Source: an uncultured Pelagibacteraceae bacterium | GTDB lineage: Bacteria; Pseudomonadota; Alphaproteobacteria; Pelagibacterales; Pelagibacteraceae | Length of the DNA stretch: 64,000 nt | Direction: 5' to 3' | Assembly (NCBI GenBank): GCA_902618855.1 | Contig: CACNCD010000002.1 | Coordinates: forward strand, 80,033-144,032 | Shown here: one piece after another, positions 59,071 to 64,000 of the stretch | Position numbering within the stretch: position 1 is the stretch's first letter | How the letters are laid out: each line of letters opens with the position of its first letter | Translations under genes and position numbers: made by a program | Notes under the pieces: generated by a model | Database searches by the model: none | Told to the model about the DNA's origin: nothing | Seen by the model: the letters and a program-made list of their open reading frames with translations, nothing else

Positions 59071-60162
59071 CTATAAAACTAAACCCTTATTAGCATAGTT
59101 AGAAAAAAATTTATTAAAGTTTTTGTTCTTGTCAATTATTTTAAAAAATATATTCGAAAAATTATTTTTTATTTTATTATCAAATTTAAAAAATTCATAA
59201 ATGAAATCTATACTAGACGTAAAAAAATAATTTAAATGCTTAGTATTCTTTTCAAATTCTTGAAGGATTGAAATATCAAGTGGTAAGCCAAGATCTATTT
59301 TTTTTTGAATAAGTTTTGATAGAACTTGAAGATCTCTTAAACTTATATTAAAACCTTGACCAGCAAGAGGGTGAACTGTATGAATTAAGTCACCAAATGC
59401 AAGAATATTTTTTTGAAAGTAATTTCTTAATACTGAAAATGACAAATCAAACCCCTCTACTTCCGAAAAGTTTTTAATTTTATATTTAAAATTATAATAA
59501 TTAATTAAATCAATAATTTTTATTTTTGTAAATTTTATTTTATTTATATCTATTGAAAAAACTATCGATGTTTTAGAGTTTGATATAGGTAAAAATGCAA
59601 TTGGTCCATATTTTGTAAAAATCTGTGATGCTGTTTTATTGTTTAATGACTTATGATTAATGATACAAGTGAATGCTTTGCTATTATAGTTCTTTTTAAT
59701 TTTTTTAAAAAAAAGTTCTTTTGAAATTATATTTTTTTGATCACAATTAATTATTAGATCAAAATTTTTTTTTATTATTTTCTTTAATAAATTATTATTC
59801 TTTAAATAAATTTTTTTATAAAGAGTGTTCTTTTTTAAATCTTTTTCTAACAAGTCATAAATTTCGTCATTTTTAACCATATGAAGAATACCCTTTTTGT
59901 TATTATCAAAATTTAATATCTTTTGTTTTTTGTATTTTTCGCTGTAAATATCAATTTTTTCAATATCCCAAATCATTTTTTTTTTAATGTTTAAAATTTC
60001 TTTATTAAAAAATTTAAGATTATCATTTGTAATTCCAATTGTTCTAGTATTTGATTCATTTTTGATAATTTGTGCATAGTTAAAAACTTTAATATTCTTA
60101 TTTGTTAAGTTTTTAGCTAATGAAAGAGTTGTCAGATTATTACCAATTAAACATACATTCAT
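59071..60162 (-). CDS. UbiH/UbiF-like FAD-dependent hydroxylase (divergent)
   Basis: C-terminal FAD motif ILAFGDLIHTVHPLAGQGFNISLRDLQVL. Confidence 0.82.
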   Translation of the reverse strand: MNVCLIGNNLTTLSLAKNLTNKNIKVFNYAQIIKNESNTRTIGITNDNLKFFNKEILNIKKKMIWDIEKIDIYSEKYKKQKILNFDNNKKGILHMVKNDEIYDLLEKDLKKNTLYKKIYLKNNNLLKKIIKKNFDLIINCDQKNIISKELFFKKIKKNYNSKAFTCIINHKSLNNKTASQIFTKYGPIAFLPISNSKTSIVFSIDINKIKFTKIKIIDLINYYNFKYKIKNFSEVEGFDLSFSVLRNYFQKNILAFGDLIHTVHPLAGQGFNISLRDLQVLSKLIQKKIDLGLPLDISILQEFEKNTKHLNYFFTSSIDFIYEFFKFDNKIKNNFSNIFFKIIDKNKNFNKFFSNYANKGLVL

Positions 60163-60204
60163 ATTTAAAATTTAATTTTAACAATAAATATTAAGTGATA
60201 CAAA

Positions 60205-62319
60205 GTGATTAATTTGATTCATTTTATGGAAATAAAAAAAATTGCCAAAAATAGCTTTGATTTTGTTATTAATCGTTTAATCGAACTTTTGGGACTTTGC
60301 GTCGCTACACTAGGTTTACTTCTTTTGATATCTTTAATTAGCCACTCTCCAGAAGATCCAAATTTCATATTCACAGGTGAAAAGGAAATTAAAAATATAC
60401 TTGGATTTAAAGGAAGCGTTATTTCAGATTTTTTTTTCCAGTCAATTGGACTAATTTCAATTCTGGTTGCAGTCACAATTTTCATAACAGGCATAAATGT
60501 AATTAAAAACAAAAAAACCATTATTTTAGTTGAGAACTTATTTTTTACTATTTTATATTGTTTATTTGGATCCTTATTTTTTACTTTTTATTATTCAGAA
60601 TCTTTTTGGTTATCAATTAATGGTAATGGGGGTTTTGTTGGAAAATTTTTAAAAAGCAATTTTTTATTTGAAATAATCAGCTTGAGTCCAAAAATTTGTT
60701 TTTATATTTTAATATTCACTATTATTACTTTATTTTTAATAAGTATTAATTTTAATATTCAAAAAATAATTTTATTCTTCAAAAACTTTAAGAAAATACC
60801 TTTTTCTAAAAAAGTGAATTTGCAAGATTCCTCAAACAATAATACCAAAATGGACAATATGAATATTGAAACTTATAAGAGTCCGATCCAAGAAAATTTT
60901 CCGTTTACAAAAATAAAAGATGAAAATCCCTCCAATAAAAAGAGATTTGCTTTACCTTCAGTGGATTTATTAAAATCACCAGAAGCAAAGAGTAAAAACA
61001 AAGATGTAAATTCTTCAGGTCTCGACCCTGCTTTCCTAGAAAAAATTTTGTTAGACTTTGGTGTTGAAGGAAAAATAAAAAAAATCAGTAGTGGTCCTGT
61101 TGTTACTTTAAATGAATTCGAACCAGCGGCTGGTGTTAAGGTATCAAAAATTATAAATTTATCAGAGGATATTGCTAGAAACACTAGTTCTGAGTCAGCA
61201 AGAATATCTACTATTCCTGGAAGTAACACAATTGGTATTGAGCTTCCAAATTCATCAAGAGAAAATGTTTACTTGAGCGAAATATTATCAAATAAAGATT
61301 TTTTAAGAAAAGATATTAAATTGCCAATAGCCTTAGGAAAAAATATATCCGGTACGCCCATAATTGGCGATTTAGCTTCAATGCCTCATTTGTTAATAGC
61401 TGGAACTACTGGATCTGGAAAATCTGTTTGTATTAATACTATTATACTATCTTTATTATACAGTCATACTCCAGAGAAGTGTAAATTTATTTTAATTGAC
61501 CCAAAAAAATTAGAACTATCTCCATATGAAGGTATTCCTCATTTGTTATGTCCAGTAATTACCGAGGCAAAAAAAGCTGCATCTGTTTTGGGCTGGGTCG
61601 TAAAAGAAATGGAAAATCGATACCGTTTAATGAGTAAGGAAGGCGTGAGAAACATAGAAGGCTACAATTCTAAACATAAACTTCCAATGCCTTTCATAGT
61701 AGTAATTGTTGATGAAATGTCAGATTTGATGCTAGTTGCGGGGAAAGAAATTGAAAATTATATTCAGAAATTATCTCAAATGGCTAGAGCTGCGGGAATT
61801 CACATCATTATGGCAACACAGAGACCAAGTGTTGATGTTATAACCGGAACAATAAAAGCAAATTTTCCAACTAGAATATCATTTCAGGTTACTTCAAAAA
61901 TTGATTCTAGAACAATTCTTGGTGAACAGGGAGCTGAACAATTATTAGGAAAAGGAGATATGCTATTTATGTCTTCAGCTAACAAAGTAATTAGAATTCA
62001 TGCTCCTTTTGTTTCAGAGAACGAAATTGAAAAAGTTAATAATTATCTTAGATCTAAAGAGGATCCTGATTATGTCGACGAAATATTAAGTTTTGCAGAC
62101 GAAAAAGAGGATGTCGAAAATAGCTCTAACAATTCTGAAAAAGATGAACTTTATAAAGAAGCAGTAGAATTAATCAAATCAGAGCAGAAAGCCTCAACAT
62201 CATTTTTACAGAGAAAATTACAGATAGGCTATAATCGAGCTGCGAGAATAATTGATATGATGGAAGCAGAAGGTATTGTGAGTAAAGCAAATCATGTTGG
62301 TAAAAGAGACGTCCTTTAA
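60205..62319 (+). CDS. ftsK: DNA translocase FtsK (start more likely MEIKK at 60226)
   Basis: N-terminal TM segments; HLLIAGTTGSGKSVCINTIILSLLY, MATQRPSVDVITGTIKANFPTRISFQV, C-terminal gamma winged helix STSFLQRKLQIGYNRAARIIDMMEAEGIV. Confidence 0.96.
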   Translation: MINLIHFMEIKKIAKNSFDFVINRLIELLGLCVATLGLLLLISLISHSPEDPNFIFTGEKEIKNILGFKGSVISDFFFQSIGLISILVAVTIFITGINVIKNKKTIILVENLFFTILYCLFGSLFFTFYYSESFWLSINGNGGFVGKFLKSNFLFEIISLSPKICFYILIFTIITLFLISINFNIQKIILFFKNFKKIPFSKKVNLQDSSNNNTKMDNMNIETYKSPIQENFPFTKIKDENPSNKKRFALPSVDLLKSPEAKSKNKDVNSSGLDPAFLEKILLDFGVEGKIKKISSGPVVTLNEFEPAAGVKVSKIINLSEDIARNTSSESARISTIPGSNTIGIELPNSSRENVYLSEILSNKDFLRKDIKLPIALGKNISGTPIIGDLASMPHLLIAGTTGSGKSVCINTIILSLLYSHTPEKCKFILIDPKKLELSPYEGIPHLLCPVITEAKKAASVLGWVVKEMENRYRLMSKEGVRNIEGYNSKHKLPMPFIVVIVDEMSDLMLVAGKEIENYIQKLSQMARAAGIHIIMATQRPSVDVITGTIKANFPTRISFQVTSKIDSRTILGEQGAEQLLGKGDMLFMSSANKVIRIHAPFVSENEIEKVNNYLRSKEDPDYVDEILSFADEKEDVENSSNNSEKDELYKEAVELIKSEQKASTSFLQRKLQIGYNRAARIIDMMEAEGIVSKANHVGKRDVL

Positions 62320-62882
62320 TGAAAAGAATTTTTATTTTCCTCTTTATTTTTCTTTTTGCAATAAAACCACTGCATGCATCTATTAAGGAAAAAATTATAC
62401 TAAATCTTAAAAATACTAATAATTTAAAATTTAAATTTGAACAAAAAATAAATGATCTCTTTGAACGTGGAGAGTGTACAGTTAAATATCCTAAAAAAAT
62501 CTATTGTATTTATAACAATAAGAAGAAAAAGATAATGGTTTCTAATGGAAAAACTTTAGTAATAACAAATGAAAAAAAAAGTAATTATTATCTTTATCCT
62601 TTAAACAAAACTCCATTAGAACTTATATTGGATAAAAACTATCTTATTAATCAAATTGAAAAATTAAAAGGACGAAATGTTGATGACAAATATTATAATT
62701 TTACAATATTGAATGAAAATAATAAGATTAATATTTATTTTAATCTTAAAAATTACAATTTAATAGGCTGGCAAACTGAAGACATTTACCAAAATTTAGC
62801 CATTACATTTATTTCAAAAATAAAAACCAATCAAAAAATTAATGATAATATTTTTAAAATCCCAAAAATGAAAATGAATTAA
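62319..62882 (+). CDS. lolA: Outer-membrane lipoprotein carrier LolA
   Basis: Signal peptide; NLKFKFEQKINDLFERGECTVKYPKKIYCIYNNKKKKIMVSNGKTLVI; follows ftsK. Confidence 0.85.
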   Translation: MKRIFIFLFIFLFAIKPLHASIKEKIILNLKNTNNLKFKFEQKINDLFERGECTVKYPKKIYCIYNNKKKKIMVSNGKTLVITNEKKSNYYLYPLNKTPLELILDKNYLINQIEKLKGRNVDDKYYNFTILNENNKINIYFNLKNYNLIGWQTEDIYQNLAITFISKIKTNQKINDNIFKIPKMKMN

Positions 62883-63391
62883 GCGATTTTTGTTTCTAAT
62901 GTCTCAGATTTAAAAATAGCCATTCCTCTAGATAAATAATTTTTTAAAGCGTTCTTATGATCTAAAGAACATGTATGGAGCCACAAACGTTTTATGTTAA
63001 ATTGAAAAGATTTTTTAATAGCTTCGCTTAAAAGATAGCCACCTAATTTTTTACCAAAATAATCCTCTAAAATCCCAAAATATGCTATCTCTATCTCTTC
63101 TTTTATTTCGTGAAAAATTAATTCAAAATAACCAATTATGTCGTCATTATCTTTTAGTACATATGTAAAAATTTTTTTATTTGAAACATAATCTATCCAA
63201 TTTTTATTAGACCACTCTAATCTATCTTTCCAAAAATGTTTTTTTCCGATTTGTTTATAGAAAAATTTATTTAATTGAAAATCATTTGGTTCAACTAAGA
63301 TGATTGAATAATTCCCTTCTGGTTTTCGAACTTCATTTAAATCTTTAAGAGACTTAATTTCCAAATATGTTCTAGAAATATTTTCAATCAC
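62879..63391 (-). CDS. GNAT family acetyltransferase
   Basis: GYFELIFHEIKEEIEIAYFGILEDYFGKKLGGYLLSEAIKKSF, RLWLHTCSLDHKNALKNYLSRGM. Confidence 0.9.
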   Translation of the reverse strand: MIENISRTYLEIKSLKDLNEVRKPEGNYSIILVEPNDFQLNKFFYKQIGKKHFWKDRLEWSNKNWIDYVSNKKIFTYVLKDNDDIIGYFELIFHEIKEEIEIAYFGILEDYFGKKLGGYLLSEAIKKSFQFNIKRLWLHTCSLDHKNALKNYLSRGMAIFKSETLETKIA

Positions 63392-63753
63392 TGAACCATT
63401 TTACCTATTTTTTCTCCGCCAAATATGTGGAAGTGTAAATGTGGAACTTCTTGACCTCCGTCCTCACTAATATTTGAAAGTATACGGTACCCTTTACCTT
63501 TATCTGTTGATATTCCTAATTTTTGAGCAACTATACTTAAGCCCTTCATTAATCCTAAAATCTCATCCGATGATGCTTTTTCAGAAAAATCATCTAAATT
63601 AATATACTTTCCTTTTGGTATCACTAGTGCATGAATTTTTTTTTGAGGATTTATATCATAAAAAGATAAAACAAAATTATCTTCATATATTTTTTTACAA
63701 GGTATTTCCCCTCTTAGTATTTTTGCAAAAATATTGTTTTCGTCATACTTCAT
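63388..63753 (-). CDS. HIT family (HinT-like) nucleotide-binding protein
   Basis: IFAKILRGEIPCKKIYEDNFVLSFYDINPQKKIHALVIPKG, GGQEVPHLHFHIFGG. Confidence 0.95.
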   Translation of the reverse strand: MKYDENNIFAKILRGEIPCKKIYEDNFVLSFYDINPQKKIHALVIPKGKYINLDDFSEKASSDEILGLMKGLSIVAQKLGISTDKGKGYRILSNISEDGGQEVPHLHFHIFGGEKIGKMVQ

Positions 63754-64000
63754 TCAATAACCTCTATTTCCTCAATAATACTTAATATTTTATTTCCTTG
63801 TAATACTGCTAGGACAACAGCACATTCATAATCAGCAAAAGAGGTTTCTTCTGCAATTTCCTTCATTTTCAAACACTTTGATTTTGATGAGGTTAGAAGA
63901 TGTTCTTGTAGTTCTCCATCTAGATACATCATAAGACCAATCACCTCCCCCTCTTTTTCAAAACCTCCTTGTTCCTCAATCATAGCAACTCTACTACCAA
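63750..64000 (-). CDS. Conserved hypothetical protein, possibly continuing beyond the window
   Basis: ORF stays open from ATG 63983 to the window edge (GSRVA-MIEEQGGFEKEGEVIGLMMYLDGELQEHL...), so the true start may lie outside. Confidence 0.5.
   Translation of the reverse strand, partial: GSRVAMIEEQGGFEKEGEVIGLMMYLDGELQEHLLTSSKSKCLKMKEIAEETSFADYECAVVLAVLQGNKILSIIEEIEVIE

Noticed and set aside
60873-61229. 118-aa minus-strand ORF inside ftsK
   Set aside because: Shadow ORF; ftsK on the plus strand is clearly the gene.
1-64000. Defence island, prophage, integron or mobile element
   Set aside because: No integrase, transposase, phage structural gene, terminal repeats or CRISPR repeats were seen; the gene content is core metabolism with short gaps.

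Overview
The window looks like a chromosomal segment from a streamlined, AT-rich SAR11/Pelagibacter-type alphaproteobacterium. This is inferred from very short intergenic gaps, overlapping genes and a recognisable DmdA-type gene next to sdh. I see about 52 protein genes, one tRNA-Gly(GCC), and no CRISPR array, IS element or prophage. Main blocks: (1) sdhBADC and asd. (2) A DMSP-demethylation block (dmdA, alpha/beta hydrolase, dmdB-like ligase, dmdC-like dehydrogenase). (3) leuBDC. (4) rplS-trmD-rpsP-ffh with a structured ffh 5' leader, then dapF-ftsY. (5) A TRAP transporter with an amidase, FAD and FMN hydroxyacid oxidoreductases and an aminotransferase. (6) ccmCDEFGH. (7) hspQ, yciB, argG, folD, hemCD and tsaD. 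(8) Two SPINDLY/OGT-like TPR glycosyltransferases. (9) acs and a DUF4212/sodium-solute symporter pair. (10) rpe, heparinase-like, purH. (11) ftsK, lolA and a HIT gene at the right end. The most interesting non-coding signals are two. One is a candidate minus-strand sRNA or leader between hspQ and ccmC: a 15-bp stem that is perfect only on the minus strand because of G-U wobbles, a 29-nt loop with anti-SD-like CUCCC motifs, and a following U-run. The other is the structured ffh leader. Other observations: a probable non-AUG (CTG) start coupling dmdB to the hydrolase, an EF-hand loop inside the sodium symporter, a strongly basic N-terminal extension on Acs, and low-complexity tails on S16 and L19. 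Assignments come from reading motifs by eye; no database search was run.
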